DNA of 64,000 bases from Mucilaginibacter sp. (GCA_030445275.1 JAUCSE010000081.1:31146-95145), one strand, 5' to 3'. Shown: positions 1 through 10,018, counted from the first letter of the stretch. Numbers and translations: made by a program. The notes: generated by a model from the letters alone, not told the origin.

Positions 1-3000
1 GCATGCGGGCTGCCATCGCCAAAATCCCAATCATAACTGTAAGCACTGGCTTGCGAGTTTGCATCAGGAGCCTGGGTGCTATTGGTAAAGGTTACTAACA
101 AGTTTTTACAACCGGTAGTAACATCTGCCGAAAAGCCCGGGATAGGTAAAGGATCAACTTGAACAACATTCTGTGACTTTTCCGATTCAGTACTTGCACA
201 ACTGTTAGCCGCGGTTATGGTTACAGAATAAGTACCTGACCCGGGAAAGGTATAGGGCAATACCGTATTTATTGGGCCGGCATCTTTTTGATCAACCAGG
301 TTACCATTAGCATCATATATTTTGTATACAAATTTTTCACCACCGCTTGAAGCATTAACCAATTTGGTAGTAAAGGGATAGCAGCCTTTATGATCGCCCT
401 CCATAAACATTATCGCCTGAAAATCTGGCGGCGATACAGTTATGGGTAAATGCAAACTTTCGCCGGTATTGTTACAAAAACCATCGGCCACCATATACAA
501 GGTGTATTGCTTAACTACTTTCGGGGCTAAAATAAAAACATAGGAGCTTTTATCCGTTAGCGTCTTTTGGTCTACCAGATTAGTGCCATCGTATAAATAA
601 TAAGTGTAACTTTTATTGGTTCCAGGCGATTTATTATCAACTGTTAGTGTAAAAGGTGAGCAACCACTTAGCTGCTGCGGGGCTAATATGGCAACTGGTG
701 TGGCAGGCCTTACGGTAACGTTAACTGGTATGGTTTGCTTATTACCGCAGGTATTTATTAATTGTAAGGTAACGGGATAAATAGCATCCTTACCATCAGT
801 ACCTTCTGCAAATATGTGTAGGGGGTTAACATCGGTTGAGGTTTTGCCGTCGCCAAAGTTCCACACAAAACTGCTGGTGAGTGGTATTGATGTGTTGGTA
901 AATTGTACAGTAACCGGCCCGCAACCTTCTGTTTTGTCCTGGGTAAAACTTGCTACGGTTTGCTTGGGGGTAATATGGGCAGTTAATACAAAACTATTTC
1001 CATTACAATTACCACCGGTTGCCTGAATAATGTAGGTTACTATGGCTTCATTTTGCTCATCAGCGTTGGTAATGATGTCATTAATAATAGTGCCACTGCC
1101 GCTTAAAGCGTACCCCGTAGCCGATGCTGATGTTTTACTTGGATCTACGGTCCATGAAAAAGTACTGTTAGGCTTTGAGGCTGTTATCTGATAACTAACT
1201 GCTGCACCAGAGCATAGTGATACGGTTGACAAGCTTGTTATACTGTTTTGTGGTTCAATAGTAACCGCAACAGAGCTCACCACCTTATCGCAGGGGGCAG
1301 GCAGTAAGGTATTGCCGGTTAAAACAAGTGTTACCTTACCTGCTGTAATATCGGCAGGCGATGGCGTATAGGTGGTAATTAGCTGGCTGTCATCAGTGAA
1401 TTTTCCTGTACCATTAGAAGTCCATTTCTGCCCGGTAATGGTGCCGCTTTGAACAACACCTGTAACAGAGATATTTGCGTCTGCACAAACAAGAGTGGGA
1501 GCATTTACACTAATTATAGGTGATTCCTGGAATTTGATCTGTTGTGTAGCTGTTGCCGGATCACCACACCCGTTTTTAACAACAACCGTAACGGTGTAAG
1601 TTGCTGCATCCTTAAACAATATCTGAGGGTATTGTGTATTAGGCGTTGTTCCACCGGTAAAATCAGAAGCGCCGCCGCTTACCGTCCATGTATAAGAATC
1701 GGGTTTAAGCTCGCCTATACCAGTTAAAACAGTATGGGTGATGCCCGGATCTGTATTATATTTTAATGTTTGACCGATGCCGCAAACTGATGCATCACCA
1801 GATAGCTGGGCGGTGGGCTTTTCATCAACGGTTATCTGTCGTTCTGTACCCAAAACCTGACCGCAGCTTGCTGTATTGATGATGAGATTAACTCTGTAAA
1901 CTCCGGCTTTGGTAAAAATAAAGTGAGGGTTTTCACTGTTTTCACTGGTACCATCAGCATAAGTAACTTTCGCAGGACCTGCAGTTATCCATAAATATGC
2001 ATTGGATACATTGCAGTTATTGTCAATTATTGAAGTGTTTACAGGTATTATAGATGCAGTTAAAGGTAGGCACTCTGTGGCTGCAGGTAAAGTAAATATA
2101 GGTTGTGGTGGGTTTTGAATACAGATCTCACTGGTAATATCAGCTGATCCGCACAATCCGTCAATAGGTTGTAATACCAATCTGATAATGTGTTTTCCGG
2201 CTGATGTAAAGCGATAAACAAATGCCTGGGAGGCGCCGTAATCTTTTACTATCAGTATATCATCTACATACCAGGAATACTTTGCATCAGGATTAACGCA
2301 ATCACTTGATGAGCTATTAGCACTTTGCCCCGGATAAGATGTATTTGCAAAAGTAACATTCGTATTAATACAGGCTGCCGGTACCTCGGCAAATTTATTT
2401 ACCGGAGGGGCTAATACCTTAGCATATGACCTAAGTGGATTTGAATTGCCACAATAAGTACTTTGCAATTGAAAATCGACCGCAAAAACATTATGGATAT
2501 TGCTCTGATTATCATTCACATTACTTCCGCATGATGATGCGGTATATTTATGCGTAATTTGACCTTTCAGGGCTATAAGATCGCAAATGGTAAATAAACT
2601 TTTAGCTCCGTCGCCCCAGTTTACGCTGTAAATAATACCGGGGTAATTATTTTGAACACCTGTGGCGGAATTGATATCTATATTGAAAGTCAGGTTGCCA
2701 CCATCTTTAAGGCACACTACCGGGTTGCCTGTACTACCAAAACTATTATTAAGTACATTATTGATCAAAAGATAGGATTTTGTACCTGTAATGCCCCCTT
2801 TAGTAGCTTTAATTGTAACGGTATAGTTTGCTGCCTTAGCAGTAAACGCTGCACTGGGTGATAGGGTAAATGTACCTTCTGCTCCCCCAGGCGGCAGGTC
2901 ATTGTAAAAAGAAGCAGTTACTGTAGCATCAGCTGTTGATTCATTTAAAAAAGTATAGGATTTATTACCATCCCCAAAACAGGTTCCAAACACTTCCGGA

Positions 3001-3431
3001 TAATTTGGATTGAGGATCTGAGAACTAGTCCCGGCTACCACACCGGCTGAGCCACTTATGGTAAATACTGTTGACTCTGAACTGGTAACAGCAGGAGCAG
3101 TGGAAACAACTCTTACTTTATATTGGCTACCGGCGGGCGTTGAGGTCGGAATAATACCGTTTACAAATGTGGCATAAAAGCCGCTGATGCTCCCGATTTT
3201 GGTTTGTGCTGCAAAGCTTCCGTTCGCATCAGACAGGTAAAGATTAAATGTATTACTTGTTGTAAAGCAGCCGGAGGTATTGTCGAGCTTTATGGGGACA
3301 CTAATGGTTGAGCCCTGACCATAAGAACCCGCATCAACACTTCCGATGGTAATGGTTTGCGCGCTGGCAACCAGCGTAAGCAGGCCGAAAATTGCTAAAA
3401 AAAATGTTTTTTTAGCGTATGCTATCTTCAT
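1..3431 (-). CDS. Giant secreted PKD-domain protein, N-terminal part (partial)
   Basis: The reading frame stays open from an ATG at 3431 to the window edge, so at least 1,143 residues are present and the C-terminus is missing. It opens with a signal peptide (MKIAYAKKTFFLAIFG, cleavage near LVASAQ). The rest is a long run of beta-sandwich repeats. PKD-type motifs are visible as VWNFGDGKT and YDWDFGDGSP, plus VNWGDGAK and many YPVTL/YTVTV strand endings. In Bacteroidota such proteins usually end in a gliding-motility-type or type IX secretion sorting domain, but that end lies outside the window. The likely role is a cell-surface adhesin or matrix protein. That is family-based inference; no catalytic domain is visible in this part. 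Confidence 0.85.
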   Translation of the reverse strand, partial: MKIAYAKKTFFLAIFGLLTLVASAQTITIGSVDAGSYGQGSTISVPIKLDNTSGCFTTSNTFNLYLSDANGSFAAQTKIGSISGFYATFVNGIIPTSTPAGSQYKVRVVSTAPAVTSSESTVFTISGSAGVVAGTSSQILNPNYPEVFGTCFGDGNKSYTFLNESTADATVTASFYNDLPPGGAEGTFTLSPSAAFTAKAANYTVTIKATKGGITGTKSYLLINNVLNNSFGSTGNPVVCLKDGGNLTFNIDINSATGVQNNYPGIIYSVNWGDGAKSLFTICDLIALKGQITHKYTASSCGSNVNDNQSNIHNVFAVDFQLQSTYCGNSNPLRSYAKVLAPPVNKFAEVPAACINTNVTFANTSYPGQSANSSSSDCVNPDAKYSWYVDDILIVKDYGASQAFVYRFTSAGKHIIRLVLQPIDGLCGSADITSEICIQNPPQPIFTLPAATECLPLTASIIPVNTSIIDNNCNVSNAYLWITAGPAKVTYADGTSENSENPHFIFTKAGVYRVNLIINTASCGQVLGTERQITVDEKPTAQLSGDASVCGIGQTLKYNTDPGITHTVLTGIGELKPDSYTWTVSGGASDFTGGTTPNTQYPQILFKDAATYTVTVVVKNGCGDPATATQQIKFQESPIISVNAPTLVCADANISVTGVVQSGTITGQKWTSNGTGKFTDDSQLITTYTPSPADITAGKVTLVLTGNTLLPAPCDKVVSSVAVTIEPQNSITSLSTVSLCSGAAVSYQITASKPNSTFSWTVDPSKTSASATGYALSGSGTIINDIITNADEQNEAIVTYIIQATGGNCNGNSFVLTAHITPKQTVASFTQDKTEGCGPVTVQFTNTSIPLTSSFVWNFGDGKTSTDVNPLHIFAEGTDGKDAIYPVTLQLINTCGNKQTIPVNVTVRPATPVAILAPQQLSGCSPFTLTVDNKSPGTNKSYTYYLYDGTNLVDQKTLTDKSSYVFILAPKVVKQYTLYMVADGFCNNTGESLHLPITVSPPDFQAIMFMEGDHKGCYPFTTKLVNASSGGEKFVYKIYDANGNLVDQKDAGPINTVLPYTFPGSGTYSVTITAANSCASTESEKSQNVVQVDPLPIPGFSADVTTGCKNLLVTFTNSTQAPDANSQASAYSYDWDFGDGSPH

Positions 3432-3651
3432 TGAATGTAGGTTTCAACAACATGATCAAATGCTTCTTAATTTACCTTACGGCAAACTTGGGGGTAAAAC
3501 AATTATCAATCACGAACGGCAACTAATTATAGTGTTAATTTCCTGTTCTTACTCTTATACGGAATATTGTTTTCGTGGTTACAAAATACGGGAAATTAAG
3601 TTAATATTTAACCTAATGGAAAAAATAATCAAGTGTCTGATTATAAATAAA

Positions 3652-4890
3652 TTAACCAAAGAATAAATATGCTACAAATATGGCGGTTATAATACCCGCC
3701 ATATCGGCAATTAAGCCCGCTGGGATGGCGTAGCGGGATCTTTTAATACCTACAGAACCAAAGTAAAGCGCCACTATATAAAATGTAGTATCGGCCGAGC
3801 CGTTAAATATGCTGCCCAAACGCCCCGCAAAGCTATCAACGCCAAAAGTTTGCATAGTATTTATCATCATAGCTTTTGACCCTGATCCGCTGAGCGGTTT
3901 CATATAAGCTACAGGCATGGCATCAACAAAACGGGTGTCCATGTTAAAATGTACGCATACCCATCGCAGGCCATCGTTCATATAATCCAAAGCACCACAG
4001 CTACGGAAAACACTAATGCCTACCAGCATGGCCACGAGGTATGGAATGATCTTTACTGAGGTTTCAAAACCTATTTTGGCCCCGTCAATAAATACATCAA
4101 ACACATTTAATTTTTTGATTAAGCCACCTAAAATAAACACAACAGGAATGGTAAATAACATCAAATTACTGGCAATGGTTGATACTGTGCTGATCTGTCC
4201 TTTGGTTAAATAATGGGTAAAACACCAGACCAGCAGGGTTATAAACGTGGTTAACCCACCTAGCCAGGTAATGATTACGCGGTCAAACAGATTTATCTTT
4301 TGTTTGATTGCTACCGCTATAAGGCCAACAACGGTGGCTACATAGGTTGCTATAATACAGGGTATAAATACATCGGTAGGGTTGGCGGCACCTAGTATGG
4401 CGCGTTGTGCAATAATCGTTACCGGCAACAATTGCAGTCCAGAGGTATGCAGCACCAGGAACATGATCTGGGCATTGGAGGCTGTATCCTTATCGGGATT
4501 TAATTCTTGCAGACTTCCCATAGCCTTTAAGCCCAGTGGAGTGGCAGCATTGTCAAGCCCCAGCAAATTGGCCGAAAAATTCATGAGCATTTGTCCTATT
4601 GCCGGATGTTTTTTAGGTACCTCGGGGAAAAGCCGGCTAAAGAAGGGCCCGACAATGCGTGATAGAAAATTAATGGCACCAGCCTTTTCGCCAATGTTGA
4701 GGATGCCCAGCCAGAAAGCCATAGCACCAACCAGCGGTAAGGCAATATCCATTACCGATGATTTGGATGAACTGAAAATACCATCAACCAGCAGCTTGAA
4801 TGCTTCTACATCGCCAAAAAAAATTAATTTAATAAGAGCAACAACAAAAGCTATTATAAAGAATGCTATCCAGATATAATTAAGGGCCAT
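3652..4890 (-). CDS. SpmA-SpmB-like fused membrane protein (nucleoside recognition domain)
   Basis: A 412-residue polytopic membrane protein. The N-terminal half resembles SpmA (motif MNFSANLLGLDNAATPLG near residue 105) and the C-terminal half resembles SpmB (GSGSKAMMINTM and FNGSADTTFYIVALYFGS). In Bacillus these are two separate spore maturation proteins; the fused form is common in non-sporulating Bacteroidota, so the sporulation name is historical. Both halves carry the Gate / nucleoside-recognition fold. Its substrate is not known. It is transcribed divergently from the DinB-like gene, with 85 bp between the two start codons. The ATG at 4890 is followed directly by a membrane segment (MALNYIWIAFFIIAFVV). 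Confidence 0.85.
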   Translation of the reverse strand: MALNYIWIAFFIIAFVVALIKLIFFGDVEAFKLLVDGIFSSSKSSVMDIALPLVGAMAFWLGILNIGEKAGAINFLSRIVGPFFSRLFPEVPKKHPAIGQMLMNFSANLLGLDNAATPLGLKAMGSLQELNPDKDTASNAQIMFLVLHTSGLQLLPVTIIAQRAILGAANPTDVFIPCIIATYVATVVGLIAVAIKQKINLFDRVIITWLGGLTTFITLLVWCFTHYLTKGQISTVSTIASNLMLFTIPVVFILGGLIKKLNVFDVFIDGAKIGFETSVKIIPYLVAMLVGISVFRSCGALDYMNDGLRWVCVHFNMDTRFVDAMPVAYMKPLSGSGSKAMMINTMQTFGVDSFAGRLGSIFNGSADTTFYIVALYFGSVGIKRSRYAIPAGLIADMAGIITAIFVAYLFFG

Positions 4891-4975
4891 AGATATGTTT
4901 CAGGCTTTGAAGTTAATAGTTTTGTAATTTAATACGAAATAACAATCTTTAAATACTATCGAAACAACTTATACA

Positions 4976-5416
4976 ATGAACAATACCATATTGCAACTAG
5001 CCAATACTGTTGATGATTTTCAATTAATCAGGTCACAACCCATTGACTGGGAAACCAGGCCGGCACCGGGTAAATGGTCGAAAAAGGAGCTCATCGGTCA
5101 TTTGATAGATAGTGCGCACATTAATCTGCAGCGGTTTATACGCTGTACGTATGAAGAAAACTTTAAACTGACTTATGAGCAGGATGCCTGGATAGCTGCA
5201 CAGCATTACCAGGAAGCAGATATTAATGAACTGTTTGATCTGTGGACATTGTTGAACAAGCAGATCATCAGGGTGCTAAAAAACTATCCAGCAGAAAGAC
5301 TCGGGGTCAGCTGTTTCAAAAACGACAATGTGCTGGAACCCCAATTGCATACGGTAGTATGGCTGGCTGATGATTACTTACGACATTTACATCATCACCA
5401 GCAGCAAATAAAATAA
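4976..5416 (+). CDS. DinB-family protein
   Basis: A 146-residue protein of the DinB/YfiT four-helix-bundle superfamily. It has the usual opening, with a PAPGKWSKKELIGHLIDSAH segment (residues 30-48) that supplies the first metal-ligand histidine (H42). A histidine-rich C-terminus (DDYLRHLHHH, residues 132-141) would supply the remaining ligands. Members bind a divalent metal and often act as thiol-dependent S-transferases, but the substrate of this one cannot be read from sequence. The gene stands alone, divergent from the SpmAB-like gene and convergent with ridA. The ATG is the first in frame and gives the full family length. Confidence 0.82.
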   Translation: MNNTILQLANTVDDFQLIRSQPIDWETRPAPGKWSKKELIGHLIDSAHINLQRFIRCTYEENFKLTYEQDAWIAAQHYQEADINELFDLWTLLNKQIIRVLKNYPAERLGVSCFKNDNVLEPQLHTVVWLADDYLRHLHHHQQQIK

Positions 5417-5439
5417 TTAATGTTGTATCGGCCCTCTGA

Positions 5440-5814
5440 TTATTTCACAGCTGTCAGTTCAATTTCAACAATGGCCTCTCTGGGCAGGCGGCTTACTTGT
5501 ACCGTGGTTCTGGCTGGTTCTGGCTTTGAAAAGTAACTTGCATAAACCTCGTTTATGGCCCCAAAATCATCCATGTTAGTTATAAACACATTTACCTTTA
5601 CTACATCCTGAAACGAGTAACCAGCTTCGCGCAAAACTGCGTTAATATTGTCCAAAGCTTGTTGGGTTTGTGCTTTTATGCCACCGGCAACTAATGCGCC
5701 ATCCTTAATGCCAATATTGCCCGACACATATAAAAAAGTACCCTGCGCCTTTATAGCTTGCGAAAAAGGGCCAATAGGTGCAGGGGCATTCATTGTATAA
5801 ACTTCTGTTTTCAT
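5440..5814 (-). CDS. ridA: RidA family enamine/imine deaminase
   Basis: At 124 residues this is the normal length of RidA (YjgF/YER057c/UK114). The family hydrolyses reactive enamine/imine intermediates such as 2-aminoacrylate made by PLP enzymes, protecting other PLP enzymes. The signature near the C-terminus is present: PARTTVQVSRLP with the key arginine at R102, then a glutamate in IVEIEL (E117). NAPAPIGPFSQAI at residues 9-21 is also typical. It lies 24 bp downstream of the tautomerase-like gene on the same strand, so the two are probably co-transcribed. Confidence 0.9.
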   Translation of the reverse strand: MKTEVYTMNAPAPIGPFSQAIKAQGTFLYVSGNIGIKDGALVAGGIKAQTQQALDNINAVLREAGYSFQDVVKVNVFITNMDDFGAINEVYASYFSKPEPARTTVQVSRLPREAIVEIELTAVK

Positions 5815-5838
5815 GTTTTTCTGACTTTTAGCGAATCA

Positions 5839-6219
5839 TTATATATGTATCTGTTCGCCGTTGGCAAAGGCCCAGTTTTCCCAGTTTGTTTCCAGGAAAT
5901 AAACCATCACATCATTAGGTGACACCTGTATATCCTGTAGTTTGATCATCAGATCAGCCAATATCTTACGTTTTATCTTTACACTGCGCCCTACTGAAAA
6001 AAGTATTTCTATTTGCATAAATTGATCCGTACGGGCAGTTCCGAGATCGGGATAGTGCTTATCATAAATAAAGTTTTCGAGCTCAAGCTCAATAAAGCGC
6101 TGAAAACGGTCGCCGGCCGGAACACCGGCTGCTACTAATGATTCGTGTATGGCATCGCCAATTTGTTTCTTTTCTGTGGCACTGCGACCTTTTAAAAGTG
6201 TTATGGTTATGGATGGCAT
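5839..6219 (-). CDS. Tautomerase family protein
   Basis: A 126-residue protein of the tautomerase/MIF superfamily (Tautomerase_2-like). After removal of the initiator methionine, the N-terminal proline (MPSITITLLKGRS) would be the general base typical of 4-oxalocrotonate tautomerase relatives. The length is about twice that of the short 4-OT subunits, as expected for the single-chain subfamily. It precedes ridA by 24 bp. A pairing of a tautomerase with an enamine deaminase is chemically sensible, because both handle enol/enamine intermediates, but no substrate can be named. No other pathway genes are adjacent. Confidence 0.82.
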   Translation of the reverse strand: MPSITITLLKGRSATEKKQIGDAIHESLVAAGVPAGDRFQRFIELELENFIYDKHYPDLGTARTDQFMQIEILFSVGRSVKIKRKILADLMIKLQDIQVSPNDVMVYFLETNWENWAFANGEQIHI

Positions 6220-6414
6220 AATAAAATGATGTGTTAATGAATATGCCGTAAAGGTATATTATTAAAATAAGATAGACAAATCTGTCTGTTTTTATTTTTT
6301 ATTAATCCTGCATGTAATTGACTCCCCCTGCGTAGCTGTGCTTACTTTCCCTTGCTTCGGCAGAAAGCAGGGCTGCCCGGGAAATAGGAAATTGATACGC
6401 TCACAATGGCAATC

Positions 6415-6452
6415 AAAAAAGGCCCTCTTTTCAGCGAAGCTGAAGAGAGGGC
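6415..6452 (-). terminator. Rho-independent terminator of the TonB receptor gene
   Basis: A 15-bp stem with one mismatch (arms 6421-6435 and 6438-6452, reading GGCCCTCT.TTCAGC) is followed on the minus strand by six T residues (6420-6415). It lies 31 bp beyond the stop codon of the TonB-dependent receptor and is oriented to end that transcript. Confidence 0.85.
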
Positions 6453-6482
6453 CTGGTGAGTCAAATCGCCTGAATAAATTTT

Positions 6483-8843
6483 TTAATAGCTAACGGACAA
6501 TCCTAAATTAAAGGAAGCTCCCCGTCCCTTGGAATAAAACCCGGGTTGCATAAACCATTGTGCCCTTGCCGGAAAATAATCCTGGTTAAACAGATTCTCT
6601 ATTCCCAAGGTTACCCTGGTGCTTTTGTTTATTTTGTAGTTGCCGGCAAAATTAAACAGGTTGTAAGCTTTAACCGCTCCTTCGTTGCCATTATAAATTC
6701 CGGTAGAATTTTTTTCGAAACGGTTGCGTGAACCTATGCCGGTATAATTTAGGGTTAAATCAAGTACTTTGATAGGGCTGTAGGTTACGGTTCCGGTGTA
6801 CTTTGGTGCCGAAATACGACGGCCATTTAAATAGGTATCTACCGGATCATTAAATTTCGTGTTATTGTTAATGTCGCGCTTACCTTCGGTATAGCTGTAG
6901 CTGGCACCCAGTTGCAGACTTGCGCCCAGGTTATAATTTGCAGCCAGTTCATAGCCATATATTTTTTCGGGACTACGGCTGGTATTAAACAAGTCTGTAG
7001 TAGGATCATAAACCACCTCGATACCCAGTTTAGAGGTACTTGTATAAGCGGATGCGGTGAAGGTTAGCCCCTCATACCTGGTTTCAAAACCGGCCTCATA
7101 GTTGTTTACTTTTACGGCATCAGTATTAATTTTATTGATGTTATTTACCTTGGCATCCCGCAGAGCCAAACCAATATCCATCACCGAGAACCCCTGCGAA
7201 AAACTAACAAAGGGGCTAAACAGATCCCAGTGATTATATTTTAACGCAGCATTAAAAAGAGAGGTGCCATATTTAAGGTTACCGCCGGTAACATCAAACG
7301 AAGGAGTAATGGTGGTACCGTTGACATTGGTGGTACGCAAGGATTTGTAATCAGCTACTTTTATGTTCACATGTTCATAACGCAAGCCCGTTTTAAATAT
7401 CAGGTCTTTAAAAATAATCAGATCAACTTGTGCAAAGGGAGCAAGGTTGTTCATGTCCATTTCGGGCACCCAAACACGGCCATCAACCAATGGCTGTGAT
7501 GTTTTATCTCTCAGAAAGTCGAGACCATAAGTTACGTTTACTTTTAATCCAGGATTTTTGACTGCCAGCGTCTGGAGAAATAGGCGGGCTCCCTTTTTAT
7601 CGTTCTTGGCAAGAGATTGCCCGTCGCCACCATCAAACCGGCCCAGGGAAACATAAAATACATCTTTCCGGTTTTCGTAATAAGCATCCGCATTCAGGCT
7701 GGTATTGCCGAATAAGCTATCTACTTTGTAGGATAAGTGAAAATTGTTGTTGTAATCCACACCGGTTGGTATGCCCAGCGGTTTGCCTAATACCCCAGTC
7801 GCTTTTTGCCCGGTGGCCAGGTTGCCATTAACCAAGCTGTAATTGCTGTTTTGCAGACTGCTATACAGGTTATATACAAACTGTATGCGCTGGTTTTTTG
7901 CAGGCTCATATCCAATTTTTGCAAAAGCATTGTAGCTATCAGTTTCGCCCAAACTATAATTAGGGCCAACCACATCGCCTTTGGCATCTTTATATTCGCC
8001 GGTTTGCTCGTAGGTTCCGCTGGCTACATAATCAAATTTGCCCAATTTGCCATAAAACAGCTGGCTGACACGGCCACCTACTGAGTTTTTCATTTTCACC
8101 AGGGATCCGGTTGAATTGAGCTGGGTTTTACCGGCAAACTTTGCAGCGGTGTCAGGTACCAGGGTTACATAGTTAACCAATCCGCCGGCGGCGCCATTTC
8201 CGTAGATGGCGGTGGCACCTTTAATAACCTCAATTTGTTGCAGTACTGATGGATCAATAGAACGCAAATCAACCTCGGCATTTCTGAGGGGGGAGGATTG
8301 ACTTACACCATCAATCATAACCAGCATGGGGCGTCCGCGTAGGTTTTGTCCAACGTTATTACCGGTTTGGGCAGTAGGAGCAAACCCCGGAACCTCGTTA
8401 GCCAGAATAGAACTCAGATCGGGATTGATGGCTATTTCAGTTTCCAGCTTTTTCTTAGAAACGATACTTACCGACGAGGTAATATTCCGGATATTTTCAG
8501 GAACACGCGTTGCCGATATCACAACATCCTTAAGCTGATTTGCTTCGGGCTGTAATAATAAATTTACCGTAGTGTCATGTTTTAAATTGGTTATTTGCAG
8601 ATTTAACTTTTGGTAACCTACCGCGTAAGCTTTTATATTAATCAGGTTACCTTGCTTAATATAAAGGGAATAACGCCCTTTGGCATCACTTGATGTTTTT
8701 AAGGAATCGTTAACAATTATTGATACAAAAGGGATATTCGATGTATTATCAGCGGCAGTACCATGTATTTTAATGTTTTGGCTATAAAGCTGTAAAGAAG
8801 AAAGCGTGAAAAAAGATAACAGCAGGAGTAATTTTATTTTCAT
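6483..8843 (-). CDS. TonB-dependent outer membrane receptor, siderophore type
   Basis: A 786-residue outer membrane receptor. Its order is: a signal peptide (MKIKLLLLLSFFTLSSLQLYSQ); a carboxypeptidase-regulatory-like beta domain at about 25-105; a plug domain at about 110-225 (NLRGRPMLVMIDGV, IEVIKGATAIYGNGAAGGLVNYVT); then a 22-strand barrel ending NLGLSVSY. The final aromatic residue is typical of BamA-inserted barrels. The plug and the VTLGIENLFNQDYF motif resemble ferric-siderophore receptors more than SusC proteins, and no SusD is adjacent. Iron or siderophore uptake is therefore likely but not shown. It is a monocistronic unit with its own terminator. Confidence 0.87.
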   Translation of the reverse strand: MKIKLLLLLSFFTLSSLQLYSQNIKIHGTAADNTSNIPFVSIIVNDSLKTSSDAKGRYSLYIKQGNLINIKAYAVGYQKLNLQITNLKHDTTVNLLLQPEANQLKDVVISATRVPENIRNITSSVSIVSKKKLETEIAINPDLSSILANEVPGFAPTAQTGNNVGQNLRGRPMLVMIDGVSQSSPLRNAEVDLRSIDPSVLQQIEVIKGATAIYGNGAAGGLVNYVTLVPDTAAKFAGKTQLNSTGSLVKMKNSVGGRVSQLFYGKLGKFDYVASGTYEQTGEYKDAKGDVVGPNYSLGETDSYNAFAKIGYEPAKNQRIQFVYNLYSSLQNSNYSLVNGNLATGQKATGVLGKPLGIPTGVDYNNNFHLSYKVDSLFGNTSLNADAYYENRKDVFYVSLGRFDGGDGQSLAKNDKKGARLFLQTLAVKNPGLKVNVTYGLDFLRDKTSQPLVDGRVWVPEMDMNNLAPFAQVDLIIFKDLIFKTGLRYEHVNIKVADYKSLRTTNVNGTTITPSFDVTGGNLKYGTSLFNAALKYNHWDLFSPFVSFSQGFSVMDIGLALRDAKVNNINKINTDAVKVNNYEAGFETRYEGLTFTASAYTSTSKLGIEVVYDPTTDLFNTSRSPEKIYGYELAANYNLGASLQLGASYSYTEGKRDINNNTKFNDPVDTYLNGRRISAPKYTGTVTYSPIKVLDLTLNYTGIGSRNRFEKNSTGIYNGNEGAVKAYNLFNFAGNYKINKSTRVTLGIENLFNQDYFPARAQWFMQPGFYSKGRGASFNLGLSVSY

Positions 8844-9058
8844 TTGTGTGTGATTTGGGGCGAAAATAAAAACTTATATTTATTAAGACTAATTATAAGT
8901 AATATAATGTGACCGTTTTTAGCATTTCTGCACATGCTGTCGGATTTCAAGGTGTATTTTTGTGATAACCATTTGATTCAAAATATCGCAGCCACAATTA
9001 AGTTTTACTATCATAAACAATGGGCTTAAAGCCATTTCAAAACAATTAGAATTCAAAT

Positions 9059-9499
9059 ATGAAAATAAATACTATCCTTAAAGTAGCCCTGTTCCTTGTA
9101 ATGTTAACTGGTTGTAGGCAGGACAAAAAAATGAATGATCCACAATTACTAAAAAAGGTTGTGGCCAGTTATTTTGAAGGTATAGAGAATAAAGACTTTA
9201 CAAGAATGAAAGCGGCAACAACCACAGACTTTATACTTTACGAAGATGGGGAAGTATGGAACAATGACAGCGCGTTTGTGAATATCAAGGCTCACCTTCC
9301 ATTTACGGTGAAGTATACATTAAAAGATTTTAAAATATTTGTGGACGATAAATCAGGCGATATGACTTATTTAAACCATGCAGATTTTGTATTTAGCGGG
9401 ACAAAAAGAAAAAGTTTTGATTGGATTGAAAGCGCTACTTTTAGAAAAATAGATGGTGTGTGGAAAATGAACTTTTTACAGTTGACAGAAAGAAGATAA
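9059..9499 (+). CDS. NTF2-like lipoprotein
   Basis: A 146-residue putative lipoprotein. The signal sequence ends in a lipobox (LVMLTGC, acylated cysteine near residue 19). The mature part is an NTF2-like/SnoaL-type cone: VASYFEGIENKDFTRMKAATTTDFILYEDGEVW in the N-terminal half and a C-terminal strand IDGVWKMNFLQLTER. Such proteins often bind small ligands or serve as non-catalytic partners, and no active-site residues stand out. A TATTTTTG box at 8955-8962 could be its promoter. It converges with the next gene across a hairpin. Confidence 0.75.
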   Translation: MKINTILKVALFLVMLTGCRQDKKMNDPQLLKKVVASYFEGIENKDFTRMKAATTTDFILYEDGEVWNNDSAFVNIKAHLPFTVKYTLKDFKIFVDDKSGDMTYLNHADFVFSGTKRKSFDWIESATFRKIDGVWKMNFLQLTERR

Positions 9500-9513
9500 T
9501 ACCCCCCGTTTTG

Positions 9514-9537
9514 TTATCTTATGGCCGGATAAGATAA
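9514..9537. terminator. Bidirectional hairpin between convergent genes
   Basis: A perfect 9-bp stem (TTATCTTAT / ATAAGATAA) with the loop GGCCGG lies between the ends of two convergent genes. A short TTTTG precedes it but there is no strong T-run, so termination is inferred from position and shape. Confidence 0.5.
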
Positions 9538-9547
9538 TAGGATAACA

Positions 9548-9934
9548 TCACTCCAGCTTAAATCCCAATTTATCCCCCAACTTTCTTATTTCGGCCAACA
9601 TTTTTGAGGTGTTATTTTCTGCAATATGATCAGGTGCGCTTATTTTCAAATTAATGGTCACCCGTTTAACTTTATCTTCATAAGTACTATCCGGTTCATG
9701 TAGCATAGCTAACGGCTTCTGTTCGTGCTCAATTAACCATTTATTATAGTCTGATCCGAAGTTAAAGTCAAGTATTTCTGAGATCATATTGATAATCCCC
9801 ATCTCTACTTTATTGATATCCTGGTTATTAAAAAACCATCGTTCTGACTTATCAATTTTTGCGGCCAGCCAAACTAATTTCTCTTGCTTCTGGTCGAGTA
9901 TCTGACGGATTTTTTGAAAAAAAGGGTACTGCAT
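9548..9934 (-). CDS. Small protein with possible helix-turn-helix, unassigned
   Basis: A 128-residue protein if the first true ATG at 9934 (MQYPFFQKIRQIL) is used; the frame can be extended only to a TTG at 9958. Residues about 5-55 (IRQILDQKQEKLVWLAAKIDKSERWFFNNQDI) look like a divergent XRE-type helix-turn-helix, but lack a confident recognition helix. The second half is charged and ends in a short beta/helix segment (RVTINLKIS, then KLGDKLGFKLE). I do not recognise the family. It is divergent from the 76-residue gene at 10095, with about 160 bp of AT-rich DNA between them. A regulator role is only a guess. Confidence 0.55.
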   Translation of the reverse strand: MQYPFFQKIRQILDQKQEKLVWLAAKIDKSERWFFNNQDINKVEMGIINMISEILDFNFGSDYNKWLIEHEQKPLAMLHEPDSTYEDKVKRVTINLKISAPDHIAENNTSKMLAEIRKLGDKLGFKLE

Positions 9935-9991
9935 GATGTATATTGAAAAATTATTCAATTGAATATCAGTATTTTAAATATTTATGAATTT

Positions 9992-10018
9992 TTTGACAGT
10001 CAATAACTTGTATTTTTG
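9992..10018 (+). promoter_or_regulatory. Putative Bacteroidota-type promoter
   Basis: TTTG at 9992-9995 is followed, after a 15-bp spacer, by TATTTTTG at 10011-10018, which matches the -7 consensus TAnnTTTG. The spacer is shorter than usual. It points at the small gene starting at 10095. Confidence 0.35.

Noticed and set aside
3346..3666. 106-codon frame on the plus strand over the start of the PKD gene
   Set aside because: It overlaps the signal peptide region of the PKD gene on the other strand and has no domain.
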